From Bacteroides sp. (GTDB lineage: Bacteria > Bacteroidota > Bacteroidia > Bacteroidales > GCA-2748055): a DNA stretch of 59,255 nt. Positions 39,525 through 48,483 of the stretch are shown in pieces. The translations under genes and the position numbers were made by a program. The DNA is taken from positions 1 through 59,255 of the forward strand of contig DSEO01000261.1 in NCBI GenBank assembly GCA_011056635.1, read 5' to 3'. Each line of letters opens with the position of its first letter. The first letter of the stretch is position 1. Under the pieces are notes generated by a model, which was given only the letters and a program-made list of their open reading frames with translations, did not search any database and was not told the origin of the DNA.

Positions 39525-39881
39525 TATTTTCCCGAATTACAAACCCTTGCTTTTTTGACCATACGCGGTTTTTTTTTGACCAATCTGGAATCCCCGAAAT
39601 TGGTAATTTTAAACCATGGATTGAATTGGGATTCCTAAAGGTTTAGATCACAATTTATTAAGATATTGTTCATAAAATATGTTCTTATTAAATTGATATT
39701 CAACAAATTAAAATTTTTTAATTTTTTTTCAACCTATAAACAGTTGACCCTAAAACCAATAGATTCTATACGGGAATTTCAAATGATTTTCAATTTTTTT
39801 TTTGCTTTTTTTTCACAACCTTTGCTTAAGGGAATCCCATAAGCTTCATCATAGTAACCTTGAACTAAATTAACGTTTGCA
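39525..39881 (+). other. AT-rich intergenic region upstream of dnaA
   Basis: 357 bases without a gene. Present are: two TTTTTTGACCA repeats (about 39551-39581), GGAATCCCC at 39587-39595, its inverted copy GGGATTCC at 39628-39635, GGGAATCCC at 39830-39838, long A/T runs (39641-39735), and poly-T blocks (39794-39813). A weak promoter candidate is AACCTTTG (39817-39824) with TTTT 19 bases upstream. No clear TTATNCACA DnaA boxes were found, so an origin here is possible by location but not supported by boxes. Confidence 0.5.
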
Positions 39882-41303
39882 ATGCATGAACGTGTCTGGA
39901 ACAATTGTTTGACCATTATCAAAGACAATGTCCCTTCCATCAGTTTTCGCACCTGGTTTGAACCGATTGTTCCCTTAAAACTTGACAATGATGTATTAAC
40001 CATTCAGGTTCCCAGTCCTTTTTTTTATGAATACCTGGAAGAACAGTATATCGATATACTTCGGAAAGTGATCAGGAAAGAGCTTGGTCCGGACGCCAAG
40101 CTGGAGTATAACGTGGTCATGCAAAACAATTCCTACAGCAACAATAAGCCCTATACCGTAAAATTCCCGGCCCGCAACAACAGGGAGATCAGAAACAGGC
40201 CGGTGACCGTTCCGCTCGATACCACAGAACAAACCATCAGAAATCCTTTCGTCATCCCCGGGTTGAAGAAACTGGATATTGACCCCAGGCTGAACCCGGA
40301 AAACTCATTCGAGAATTTCATTGAAGGAGAATGCAACCGGCTGGCCCGTTCCGCCGGGTATGCAGTGGCCAAGAATCCGGGAGGAACCGCCTTTAATCCG
40401 CTGCTGATCTACGGGGACAGCGGCCTGGGAAAGACGCACCTTGCCCAGGCGGTGGGGATCGAGGTGAAGGACCTGTTTCCCGAAAAGACCGTGCTGTACG
40501 TGAATGCCAATAAATTCCAGACCCAGTTTGTGGACGCCATCAGGAATAACAACAAGAATGATTTTCTTCATTTTTACCAGATGATCGACGTTTTGATCAT
40601 CGATGACGTGCATGAGTTTGCCGGCAAGGAAAAAACGCAGGATACCTTCTTCCATATTTTCAATCACCTCCATCAGAGCGGAAAACAGTTGATCCTCACA
40701 TCAGACAAACCCCCGGTGGAGCTGCAGGGAATGGAATCCAGGCTCCTGAGCAGGTTCAAATGGGGGCTTTCAGCCGATCTTCAGGCTCCGGACTTTGAGA
40801 CCAGGATGGCGATCCTGAAGAGAAAAACCTACAATGACGGGATCGAACTCCCCGAAGAGGTCCTGGAATATATCTCCACACACATATCCGACAACATCCG
40901 GGAACTGGAGGGGGCACTCATCTCTCTGCTTGCCCAGTCCACACTTAATAAAAAAGAGATCACCCTGGATCTGACCAAGGAGATGATCGATAAGCTCATC
41001 AAGAGCACCAAAAGAGAAATCTCCATTGATTACATTCAGAAAGTTGTCTGCAACTATTACAACATCGGCCTGGAACAGCTGCAGTCAAAAACCAGAAAAC
41101 GTGAGATTGTCCAGGCCAGGCAGGTGGCCATGTACTTTTCCAAGACGCTCACCAAATCTTCGCTGGCAACCATCGGTTCACAGATAGGCGGAAAGGACCA
41201 TGCCACGGTGTTGCATGCCTGCAAGACAGTGAACAACCTGATCGAAACGGATAAGCGGTTCAGGTTGCAGGTTGATGAAATCGAAAAGAAACTAAAGATG
41301 TAA
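39882..41303 (+). CDS. dnaA: Chromosomal replication initiator DnaA
   Basis: AAA+ protein that opens the replication origin. The 473 residues show domain I (HERVWNNCLTIIKDNVP, SFRTWFEPIVPL), a linker, the AAA+ core with Walker A YGDSGLGKTH near 178, Walker B VLIIDDVHEF, LLSRFKWGL sensor region, and domain IV with the DnaA signature GGKDHATVLHACKTV for origin boxes. Length is standard for Bacteroidota. Preceded by the repeat-bearing AT-rich region; the DMT transporter follows after 13 bases. Confidence 0.97.
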   Translation: MHERVWNNCLTIIKDNVPSISFRTWFEPIVPLKLDNDVLTIQVPSPFFYEYLEEQYIDILRKVIRKELGPDAKLEYNVVMQNNSYSNNKPYTVKFPARNNREIRNRPVTVPLDTTEQTIRNPFVIPGLKKLDIDPRLNPENSFENFIEGECNRLARSAGYAVAKNPGGTAFNPLLIYGDSGLGKTHLAQAVGIEVKDLFPEKTVLYVNANKFQTQFVDAIRNNNKNDFLHFYQMIDVLIIDDVHEFAGKEKTQDTFFHIFNHLHQSGKQLILTSDKPPVELQGMESRLLSRFKWGLSADLQAPDFETRMAILKRKTYNDGIELPEEVLEYISTHISDNIRELEGALISLLAQSTLNKKEITLDLTKEMIDKLIKSTKREISIDYIQKVVCNYYNIGLEQLQSKTRKREIVQARQVAMYFSKTLTKSSLATIGSQIGGKDHATVLHACKTVNNLIETDKRFRLQVDEIEKKLKM

Positions 41304-41316
41304 CCGCCGGGACTGA

Positions 41317-42198
41317 ATGCATTTTCTGATCCTCTGCATACTCTCCTCCACAGGCATTTTTCTCATATTCAAAGTCATTGACCGCATCGGTATCCCCGCT
41401 TTTCCCGTTATTGTCATCAACTATCTGGCGGCCACCCTTCTCGGATTTTCCATCAACGCAGGTCCCGTATCTTTATCAGCGCTGAAACAAATGGAATGGC
41501 TTCCCTTCTCCCTGCTCATCGGGGTCCTTTTCATTGTGATGTTTTTCATTGTGGCCCTGGCCACCCGGAAAGCAGGCATCTCTGTCACCACCGTAGCCAG
41601 CAAGATGTCGGTGATCTTTCCCATTGTGGTTTCACTGGTCATTGATCCAACAGACCACCTGACGGTCATGAAGCTGGCCGGGATCATCCTTGCCATTTCG
41701 GGAGTGGGACTCACCGTCTACAAACCTGTTTCGGAACGGCTTGACCTGAGGACCATATACATTCCGGTGATCCTGTTCTTTGGGATGGGTCTGGTGGATT
41801 CACTGGTGAAATATGCGCAACATCATTTTGTCCGCGATCCCGACACGGCCCTTTTCAGTGCCATCCTTTTCCTGAATGCCTTCCTGTCAGGTCTTGTCCT
41901 GGTACTTTTTTTCCCGAAATTCCACCGCTGGTTTTTCAAGCCATCCGTATGGGGAATGGGTGCCCTTCTGGGCGCTGTGAACTTCGGGTCCATCTATTTC
42001 ATCATACGGACACTCAACTTCAGTTTTGCTACAGGATCCGGGATAGACAGCTCGCTGGTTTTCGGGATCAACAACATTGGGATCGTGAGCCTGAGTGTGC
42101 TGGCAGGGCTCTGGATATTCAGGGAACAGCTGGTTCCCCTGAACCGGATCGGAATTGCCCTGTCCATTGCGGCCATCCTCCTGTTTACACTGGCTTAG
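41317..42198 (+). CDS. DMT/EamA-family membrane transporter
   Basis: Inner-membrane protein of 293 residues with about ten hydrophobic helices in two halves, the EamA/drug-metabolite transporter layout. Visible helices include FLILCILSSTGIFLIFKVI, LPFSLLIGVLFIVMFFIVAL, VMKLAGIILAISGVGLTVY, IYIPVILFFGMGLVDSLV and IGIALSIAAILLFTLA. ATG 41317 follows the dnaA stop by 13 bases. The yigZ-like gene begins directly after its stop codon, so the two are coupled. Substrate unknown. Confidence 0.8.
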   Translation: MHFLILCILSSTGIFLIFKVIDRIGIPAFPVIVINYLAATLLGFSINAGPVSLSALKQMEWLPFSLLIGVLFIVMFFIVALATRKAGISVTTVASKMSVIFPIVVSLVIDPTDHLTVMKLAGIILAISGVGLTVYKPVSERLDLRTIYIPVILFFGMGLVDSLVKYAQHHFVRDPDTALFSAILFLNAFLSGLVLVLFFPKFHRWFFKPSVWGMGALLGAVNFGSIYFIIRTLNFSFATGSGIDSSLVFGINNIGIVSLSVLAGLWIFREQLVPLNRIGIALSIAAILLFTLA

Positions 42199-42804
42199 AT
42201 GCGTGATATATACAGGACCATAGCATCCGAATCCAGCGGAATATACAAAGAAAAAGGAAGCAAGTTCCTGGCCTTTGCCTTTCCGGTGGAAACGGAAAAG
42301 ATGATCGAAGAGCGGCTGGGGGAACTGCGTAAGCAGTACCACGACGCACGTCACCAGTGCTATGCCTGGCGCATGGGTCCCTCCATGGAACACTACCGGG
42401 TGAACGATGACGGGGAACCATCGGGGAGTGCCGGGAATCCCATCTTCAATCAGATCCAGTCCCGGGAACTGACCAATGTCCTGGTGGTGGTGGTCCGTTA
42501 CTTCGGTGGCACCCTGCTGGGTGTGGGAGGCCTGATCAGGGCTTACCGCACTGCTTCCGCAGAGGCACTGGACCGGGCCAGGATCATCCAGAGAAAGGTG
42601 TATACAAGACTGAGGCTGAATTTTGGCTACGGGCAGATGAACAGTGTCATGCAACTGCTCAAGAAATACAGGCTCGAGCCATACGACCAGCAGTTTGACA
42701 TGGAGTGCTCTCTCAGGGTGAACGTATGGAAGAGGCAGGCGTCCCGGGTAGTGAAAAGCCTTTCATTGATAGAAGGATGCAGCGTGGCGGAGGAAAGTGC
42801 ATGA
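42199..42804 (+). CDS. yigZ: YigZ/IMPACT family protein
   Basis: Small protein of the UPF0029/IMPACT family, reported in other organisms to affect translation or peptide handling; molecular role unsettled. 201 residues: GSKFLAFAFPVETEKMIEERL, the family core DARHQCYAWRMG with RVNDDGEPSGSAGNPIFNQI, TNVLVVVVRYFGGTLLGVGGLIRAYRTA, then a ferredoxin-like C-terminal domain. It starts at the first base after the transporter stop. Confidence 0.93.
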   Translation: MRDIYRTIASESSGIYKEKGSKFLAFAFPVETEKMIEERLGELRKQYHDARHQCYAWRMGPSMEHYRVNDDGEPSGSAGNPIFNQIQSRELTNVLVVVVRYFGGTLLGVGGLIRAYRTASAEALDRARIIQRKVYTRLRLNFGYGQMNSVMQLLKKYRLEPYDQQFDMECSLRVNVWKRQASRVVKSLSLIEGCSVAEESA

Positions 42805-42901
42805 GAACTTTTGAATTTGTTATCAACACCTGGTCTGCCCGTCAGCGGCAATGTTATATTTACATAAAAAACCGCTTCATTGAAAATCAATTTGCATCAG
42901 G

Positions 42902-43810
42902 ATGAAAAATAAAAATCTCGTATCAATCACGGATTTCTCCAGGGAGGAATACATGAGGATCCTGGAACTTGCCGCCGAGTTTGAAAAAATGCCCAGGCAG
43001 AATATCCTCAAAGATTATGTGATCTCCACACTGTTCTTTGAACCTTCCACCAGGACCCGCCTGAGCTTCGAAACAGCCATCAATGCCCTTGGAGGCAAGG
43101 TCATCGGGTTCGTGGACTCGGGGGCGACCAGCACCACAAAGGGCGAGACCCTCTATGACACCATCAAAATGGTGAGCAATTATGCCGACCTGATCGTGAT
43201 CCGGCATCCATTGGAGGGCAGTGCCAAACTGGCCAGCGAGATCTCCGCGGTACCCATCATCAATGCCGGGGACGGGGCCAATCAGCATCCCACACAGACC
43301 CTGCTGGACATGTATTCCATCCAGAAGACCCAGGGCACACTGGAGAATCTGAAGATCTTCATGGTGGGGGACCTCAAGTACGGCCGCACTGTGCATTCCC
43401 TGCTGATGGCCATGTCCAGGTTCAACTCCACCTTCTATTTCATTGCCCCGGATGAACTGAAATTGCCCTCGGCCTATAAGATCCACCTGGACAAAATGGG
43501 ACTTGAATACCACGAGGGGAAGGATCTTTCCGAATTTCTCCCCGAAGCGGACATCATTTACATGACCCGCGTGCAGCAGGAACGGTTTACAGATCCCATT
43601 GAATACGAACGGGTAAAGAATGCGTATATTCTTCGGAAAAGCATGCTTGAGGGAACCAGGGAGACCATGAAAGTCCTTCATCCCCTCCCCCGGGTCAACG
43701 AGACCCATACCGATGTGGACGACAGTCCCCATGCCTATTATTTCGACCAGGCCAGAAACGGAGTGTTTGTCCGGATGGCCATCATCAGTGCAATTCTGGG
43801 AGTTAAATAA
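42902..43810 (+). CDS. pyrB: Aspartate carbamoyltransferase, catalytic chain
   Basis: Joins carbamoyl phosphate to aspartate in pyrimidine synthesis. The 302 residues have FFEPSTRTRLSFETA (carbamoyl-phosphate loop), the 80s-loop-like SGATSTTKGETLYDTIKM, DGANQHPTQTLLDMYSI, and the aspartate-binding MTRVQQERF and HPLPRVNE. Followed after 7 bases by pyrI, so a two-gene pyrBI operon as in enterobacteria, coding for the allosteric holoenzyme. No attenuator was identified in the 97-base leader. Confidence 0.97.
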   Translation: MKNKNLVSITDFSREEYMRILELAAEFEKMPRQNILKDYVISTLFFEPSTRTRLSFETAINALGGKVIGFVDSGATSTTKGETLYDTIKMVSNYADLIVIRHPLEGSAKLASEISAVPIINAGDGANQHPTQTLLDMYSIQKTQGTLENLKIFMVGDLKYGRTVHSLLMAMSRFNSTFYFIAPDELKLPSAYKIHLDKMGLEYHEGKDLSEFLPEADIIYMTRVQQERFTDPIEYERVKNAYILRKSMLEGTRETMKVLHPLPRVNETHTDVDDSPHAYYFDQARNGVFVRMAIISAILGVK

Positions 43811-43817
43811 TTGAATA

Positions 43818-44273
43818 ATGAAAGACAAACAATTATCAGTCAGCGCAATAAAAGAAGGTACGGTCATCGACCACGTACCTGCGAACGTGGTGTTCAAGGT
43901 TGTTTCCATCCTGAAACTGGACAAAGTTGAAACCATGATCACCATCGGGAACAACCTGGAAAGCAAAAAACTCGGGCAAAAGGGTATCATTAAAATCTCC
44001 CGGGTCTTTTTCGAGGACAATGAGATCAACAAGATCGCCCTGGTGGCCCCCAGTGCCAAGCTCAATATTATCCGTGACTACGAAGTGGTTGAAAAGCGGG
44101 TGGTGACCATTCCCGATGAGATCAAAGGCATTGTCAAATGCGTCAATCCCAAGTGCATCACCAACAATGAGCAGGTAACCACACGTTTTGAGGTGGTGTC
44201 AAAACCGGACGTCAGGCTCAGATGCCACTATTGCGAAAAAATCACGGAACAGGAGAACATTGAGATCATCTGA
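43818..44273 (+). CDS. pyrI: Aspartate carbamoyltransferase, regulatory chain
   Basis: Zinc-containing regulatory subunit that binds nucleotides and tunes PyrB activity. 151 residues: allosteric domain ([39 protein letters not shown]) and a C-terminal zinc site of four cysteines ([12 protein letters not shown] and CHYCEK). All key cysteines present. It converges with the DUF4293 gene after 18 bases. Confidence 0.97.
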   Translation: MKDKQLSVSAIKEGTVIDHVPANVVFKVVSILKLDKVETMITIGNNLESKKLGQKGIIKISRVFFEDNEINKIALVAPSAKLNIIRDYEVVEKRVVTIPDEIKGIVKCVNPKCITNNEQVTTRFEVVSKPDVRLRCHYCEKITEQENIEII

Positions 44274-44291
44274 GGGAGCCTTCTGGTCCGG

Positions 44292-44750
44292 TCAGCGGAT
44301 CCGTTCATAGGCCTTCACCAGCAGCTCATCCCTGCGGATCCTTCTGTACCCCAGGTAGAGCAGAATCATGGCGATGAGCGGGATCACGACCCTCCACTGG
44401 TAGATCACCTGCATCCCCTCGAATTTCAGTTTGACGTAACGGACATAATAATAGATCATCCCCAGCATGCCCGCATTGAGCAGGATCAAAAACACACAGA
44501 TCCGCATCTGTCTCACCCTGTTCCTGTAAAAAAATATATTCAGGAAAGCCAGACCCACCACAATGGCGAAATATAACGTGAGGGGCCATGTATCCACATC
44601 CAGCCGGTCACCCGGCCGGTCAAACGCTCCCGAGTGCCCGAGAAGAATCTCCCCTGTATCCACAGGGATCAGGGCCAGCGGTCCGGTCAGCAGGAACAGG
44701 GACAGGATGAAGACCGCAAGCAGATAAAGTGTCTGTGGTCTCTGTAACAT
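44292..44750 (-). CDS. DUF4293 family membrane protein
   Basis: 152-residue integral membrane protein with four hydrophobic helices: TLYLLAVFILSLFLLTGPLAL, TLYFAIVVGLAFLNIFFY, ICVFLILLNAGMLGMIYYYV and VVIPLIAMILLYLGYR. The start MLQRPQTLYLL is typical of DUF4293, a Bacteroidota family of unknown function. It starts 6 bases after the prohibitin-like gene, so they form an operon. Confidence 0.88.
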   Translation of the reverse strand: MLQRPQTLYLLAVFILSLFLLTGPLALIPVDTGEILLGHSGAFDRPGDRLDVDTWPLTLYFAIVVGLAFLNIFFYRNRVRQMRICVFLILLNAGMLGMIYYYVRYVKLKFEGMQVIYQWRVVIPLIAMILLYLGYRRIRRDELLVKAYERIR

Positions 44751-44756
44751 GACCTG

Positions 44757-45572
44757 TTAATTTCCGCCCAGGATCATGGGCAATCCGTCCTCTCCGCTTC
44801 CGATCACCACCACTTTGCTGTTGGGTGAGTTGGCAAGTTCCAGGGTGGCATCGATGCCTTTCTGCTGCAGGATCCGGTCCGTCAGCGAGGCGCTGATGAT
44901 CTTATTATAGTCGGCAATCCCCTGCGCTTCAATCCTTTTTCTTTCCGCTTCACTCGTTTCCCTTTCCAGCCTGAACTGGTAGGCGAGTGCTTCCTGTTGC
45001 TGCTGAAGCTTGCTTTCGATGGCCTGCTTGATCTTGTCCGGAAGGGCAATGGAACGGATCAGCAAATCCTTCATCTCAATGTCCTTTAAACTGAGCGCCT
45101 TCCGTGTGGCTGCAATGATCTCGGTTTCCACCTCCCCACGCTTTGTCGAATAGATCTCCTCTGCATTAAATCGTCCGGTCACCGCCCTTACAGAAGACCT
45201 CACATTGGGGATCACCATCACATCCACGTAATTTACCCCGATGTTCTCGTGAAGGTAACCGATCTTGTCATAAAAAGGATTGAAAATAATGGTCACATCC
45301 AGGTTGATGGAGAGCCCTCCCTTGTCCAGCACATCCATGGTCTCCTCGCGCTTCTGCTCTTTCACATCGTAGCGGATCGGGTCATTCCAGGGTGCGATCA
45401 CATGGAATCCCGGTACATAAATATTCTCCTTGTCGAGTCCTCCGGAGAATCGCTTGAAAATTACCGCGCGTTCACCCGGTTTCAAGACGAAGAACATCCT
45501 GCTGCCGAAAATAAGCAACAGTACCACAACTGCCACTACACCGATAATAATGTATTGTACTCTTTTCATCAT
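44757..45572 (-). CDS. Prohibitin/SPFH-domain membrane protein
   Basis: Membrane-anchored scaffold of the SPFH (stomatin/prohibitin/HflC) superfamily. N-terminal helix YIIIGVVAVVVLLLIFG (6-22), then the SPFH domain FFVLKPGERAVIFKRFSG, RYDVKEQKREETMDVL, LDVTIIFNPFYDKIGYLHENIG, VRSSVRAVTGRFNAEEIYSTKRGEVETEI, followed by a long charged coiled coil (IKQAIESKLQQQQEALAYQ, ERKRIEAQGIADYNKI). The last 30 residues end GSGEDGLPMILGGN. In bacteria such proteins organise membrane microdomains or proteases; no FtsH is adjacent. First two codons are both ATG. Confidence 0.9.
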   Translation of the reverse strand: MMKRVQYIIIGVVAVVVLLLIFGSRMFFVLKPGERAVIFKRFSGGLDKENIYVPGFHVIAPWNDPIRYDVKEQKREETMDVLDKGGLSINLDVTIIFNPFYDKIGYLHENIGVNYVDVMVIPNVRSSVRAVTGRFNAEEIYSTKRGEVETEIIAATRKALSLKDIEMKDLLIRSIALPDKIKQAIESKLQQQQEALAYQFRLERETSEAERKRIEAQGIADYNKIISASLTDRILQQKGIDATLELANSPNSKVVVIGSGEDGLPMILGGN

Positions 45573-45666
45573 GCATGGTTTTAATTCACAGGAATGTGAG
45601 TAAGTATTTATAGCGCCGCCGTAAAATTACATTATTTTTATTGAAAACAGCGGAAGAACAAGATTT

Positions 45667-46554
45667 ATGCCTGCAATCGATCCCACAGACCTGATACTGA
45701 ACCCCGACGGAAGCATTTACCATTTGCACCTGAAACCCGGGGATGTGGCCGGTACCATCATCCTGGTAGGCGATCCCGGGCGGGTCAGCCAGGTTTCTTC
45801 GCATTTCGACACCGTTGATGTGCAGAAATCGAACCGCGAATTCGTAACCCATACGGGAACCTGCCGGGGAAAACGCCTGAGCGTCCTGTCCACGGGGATC
45901 GGTCCGGATAACATCGATATCGTGGTCAATGAACTGGATGCGCTGTGGAATATCGACCTGCCCTCCCGGAAGGCGAAAAAGACCCGGAAATCCCTGGAAC
46001 TGGTCCGGATCGGGACAAGCGGTGCACTGCAGGAGGACATTGTGCCGGGGTCCATGATCATGACAGAGATAGCAGGAGGATATGACGGGCTGTATCATTT
46101 CTATCAGGATAAAAAGCAGTTGAACATCCCGGGACTGTCGGAGGCATTCATGCGGCACACAGGCTGGAGCCGCTCACTTCCGGAACCCTATTTTATCAGG
46201 GCATCTGAAAAGCTGGCCGCCAGGATCTCAGAACCGGACTGGTACAGGGGCATCACCCTTTCCACCCCGGGTTTCTACGGGCCCCAGTGCCGGAGCCTCA
46301 GGCTTACACCGCATGATCCAACCCTCATCGGGAAGACAGCAACATTCAGGTACCGGGGGATGCGCATCAATAACTTTGAGATGGAGAGTTCAGCACTCTA
46401 TGCCCTCTCCTCCCTGATGGGGCATGAAGCCCTGACCATCTGCGCCGGGATTGCAAACCGTGTAACAAAAGCTTTCCTGGAAGAGTATAAGGAAACTGTG
46501 GATTCACTTATCGCAAAGGTGCTTGATAAACTGATACCGAATGACATTGCATAG
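45667..46554 (+). CDS. Nucleoside phosphorylase (uridine phosphorylase-like)
   Basis: Pyrimidine or purine nucleoside salvage enzyme of the PNP/UDP type, releasing base and ribose-1-phosphate. The 295 residues contain the phosphate site GDPGRVSQVSSHFD, STGIGPDNIDIVVNELDAL, RIGTSGALQEDI, and the ribose-binding EMESSALYALSSL. N-terminal LILNPDGSIYHLHLKPGD fits Bacteroidota uridine phosphorylases. It overlaps the next gene by 14 bases. Confidence 0.9.
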   Translation: MPAIDPTDLILNPDGSIYHLHLKPGDVAGTIILVGDPGRVSQVSSHFDTVDVQKSNREFVTHTGTCRGKRLSVLSTGIGPDNIDIVVNELDALWNIDLPSRKAKKTRKSLELVRIGTSGALQEDIVPGSMIMTEIAGGYDGLYHFYQDKKQLNIPGLSEAFMRHTGWSRSLPEPYFIRASEKLAARISEPDWYRGITLSTPGFYGPQCRSLRLTPHDPTLIGKTATFRYRGMRINNFEMESSALYALSSLMGHEALTICAGIANRVTKAFLEEYKETVDSLIAKVLDKLIPNDIA

Positions 46555-47407
46555 CCCCGGGGAACTTGAAGCCCTGTTGAGCCTGCTGGAAGACCCTGAC
46601 ACGGAGGTTCAGGAATCGGTGGTGGACCGGCTGATCCAGCTGGGTGAACCGGCTGTTTCTTCCCTTGAAAAACGCTGGGAAGCAACCCTGAGGGTCGACC
46701 TGCAGGAGAAGATTGAAAATGTGATCAGGCAAATCCAGCATCATACCCTGGTCCGGGATATGGAAGCCTGGAGATATTCAGGCGGGAAGGACCTCCTGTA
46801 CGGGGCCTACCTGGTAGCCCGCTTTCAATATCCCGATCTGGAATACGATCCTTTCAACAAAATCGTGGACAGGATCCGGAGGGACATCTGGCTGGAGCTG
46901 AACAACAATCTGACGGCCCTTGAAAAAGTGCGGGTGATCAATTACTTCATGTACGACATCCATAAATTCGATAAAAGCCTGAAAAAGGCACAGTCGCCCC
47001 AGCTTTACCTGGTCAACCATGTCCTTGATACGAAAAAAGGAAGCCCGGTAGTGCTTGGTCTTATCTATGCCGAAGTTGCAAGGCGACTGGAACTTCCCAT
47101 CTTCGGCGTGAACCTGCCCAGGAATTTCGTACTATGCTATTATGATCCGGATTTCCAGGATGATCCCAGCGGGATCCTGTTCTATATCAATCCGTATGAC
47201 AACGGGGCGGTACTGGGAAAGAAGGAACTCCGGTATTTTCTGAAGCAGCTGAATATCGAGGAAAGGGATTTTTATTTCAATCCCTGCTCCAACATTGACA
47301 TCATCGAGCGGCTCGTGCTCAATCTTCAGTTTGCCTTTGACAAATCAGGGCATCCCGATAAGGCGGATATGCTGAAAAGCCTGCTATCCGGAGATCAGAT
47401 TCCGTAA
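46541..47407 (+). CDS. SirB1/transglutaminase-like family protein with HEAT-like N-terminus
   Basis: 288-residue protein of unknown function. Residues 1-65 look like HEAT repeats (LEALLSLLEDPDTEVQESVVDRLIQLGE). Residues about 75-250 match the SirB1/transglutaminase-like pattern: DLLYGAYLVARFQYPDLEY, VRVINYFMYD, KKGSPVVLGLIYAEVARRLELPIFGVNLPRNFVLCYY. In place of the catalytic Cys of true transglutaminases stands SPVVLG, so it is probably not catalytic, as in other SirB1 proteins. Starts inside the phosphorylase gene and ends 13 bases inside the epimerase gene. Confidence 0.8.
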   Translation: MTLHSPGELEALLSLLEDPDTEVQESVVDRLIQLGEPAVSSLEKRWEATLRVDLQEKIENVIRQIQHHTLVRDMEAWRYSGGKDLLYGAYLVARFQYPDLEYDPFNKIVDRIRRDIWLELNNNLTALEKVRVINYFMYDIHKFDKSLKKAQSPQLYLVNHVLDTKKGSPVVLGLIYAEVARRLELPIFGVNLPRNFVLCYYDPDFQDDPSGILFYINPYDNGAVLGKKELRYFLKQLNIEERDFYFNPCSNIDIIERLVLNLQFAFDKSGHPDKADMLKSLLSGDQIP

Positions 47408-48483
47408 TAACTCCTGTACCACTCCACGAAATGTCCGATCCCCTCCTCCACGGAAGTGGAAGGGTTGTAGTTGAAGTCCTCCGCAAGGGAAGTGACATCC
47501 GCCCATGTTTTTTCCACATCTCCGGGCTGGATGGGCATCATTTTTTTTATGGCTTTTTTGCCAAGTGCCTTTTCAATGGCCCCTATGAAGTCGGTCAGCC
47601 TTACAGGATGATTGTGCCCGATGTTATAAAGCCTGTAAGGAGCCGTGGAACCGGACGGGTCGGGATGTTCCGGATCCCACCCATGTTTGGGACCGGGTGG
47701 CTGCGGGATCATTTTCTCGATGCCGGTGACAATGTCGTCAATATAGGTAAAGTCCCGCTCCATCTTCCCGTGGTTAAACACCTCAATGGGCCTTCCTTCA
47801 AAAATCGCCCTGGTAAAAATAAACAGGGCCATATCGGGACGTCCCCAGGGTCCGTATACCGTGAAGAAGCGAAGCCCGATGGTGGGGATCCCGAAAAGGT
47901 GACTGTAAGTATGGGCCATCAATTCATTGCTCTTTTTACTGGCGGCATAGAGGCTCACCGGGTGATCCACATTGGAACCCACGGAAAAAGGCATTTTTTT
48001 ATTCAAACCATATACACTGCTGCTGCTGGCGTAGATCAGGTTACGGACCGGGTGGCGCCTGCATGCTTCCAGGATACTGAGGAAACCGGTGATATTGCAG
48101 TCCACATATGCCTGGGGATTGGTCAGGCTGTAACGCACACCGGCCTGTGCCGCAAGGTTGACCACCACATCAAAATTGCTCCGGGCGAAGAGGTCGAAGA
48201 TCGCTTCCCGGTCCTCCAGCTGCAACTGGATGAACTGATAGCGTTTGTCGGGCCCTCCGGATACCTGCCGGTTGTAAAAGATCTGCTCGCTCGATATACC
48301 CGCCTGCTCCAGGCGAGCATATTTCAGTTCCACATCGTAATAGTCATTGATCGAATCAAGCCCGGTCACCCTGTATCCCCTGCTGACCAGTCGCTTAGCC
48401 AGATGATACCCGATAAACCCGGCGGTTCCCGTGACCAGCACATGTACCCCGGAAGGCTCCATGCTGTTTTGACTACTTGGCAT
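47395..48483 (-). CDS. NAD-dependent epimerase, UDP-glucuronate 4-epimerase-like
   Basis: Short-chain dehydrogenase of extended type that inverts C4 of a UDP-sugar, likely UDP-glucuronate to UDP-galacturonate for surface polysaccharides. 362 residues: Rossmann motif [34 protein letters not shown] (typical of the glucuronate epimerases), [16 protein letters not shown], catalytic [36 protein letters not shown]. Start: ATG 48483 overlaps the rny stop by 11 bases; ATG 48462 is equally reasonable. Confidence 0.92.
   Translation of the reverse strand: MPSSQNSMEPSGVHVLVTGTAGFIGYHLAKRLVSRGYRVTGLDSINDYYDVELKYARLEQAGISSEQIFYNRQVSGGPDKRYQFIQLQLEDREAIFDLFARSNFDVVVNLAAQAGVRYSLTNPQAYVDCNITGFLSILEACRRHPVRNLIYASSSSVYGLNKKMPFSVGSNVDHPVSLYAASKKSNELMAHTYSHLFGIPTIGLRFFTVYGPWGRPDMALFIFTRAIFEGRPIEVFNHGKMERDFTYIDDIVTGIEKMIPQPPGPKHGWDPEHPDPSGSTAPYRLYNIGHNHPVRLTDFIGAIEKALGKKAIKKMMPIQPGDVEKTWADVTSLAEDFNYNPSTSVEEGIGHFVEWYRSYYGI

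Noticed and set aside
39525..39881. oriC with DnaA boxes
   Set aside because: No TTATNCACA-type boxes could be found; only location and AT content support it, so listed as intergenic.
42923..44065. 380-codon minus-strand frame opposite pyrB-pyrI
   Set aside because: Antisense shadow of two clearly recognised genes; spans their junction, no signal or motif.
48123..48320. CRISPR or tandem-repeat arrays anywhere in the window
   Set aside because: No regularly spaced direct repeats were seen; the only repeats are short words near dnaA and the internal FG-GAP and TPR coding repeats.
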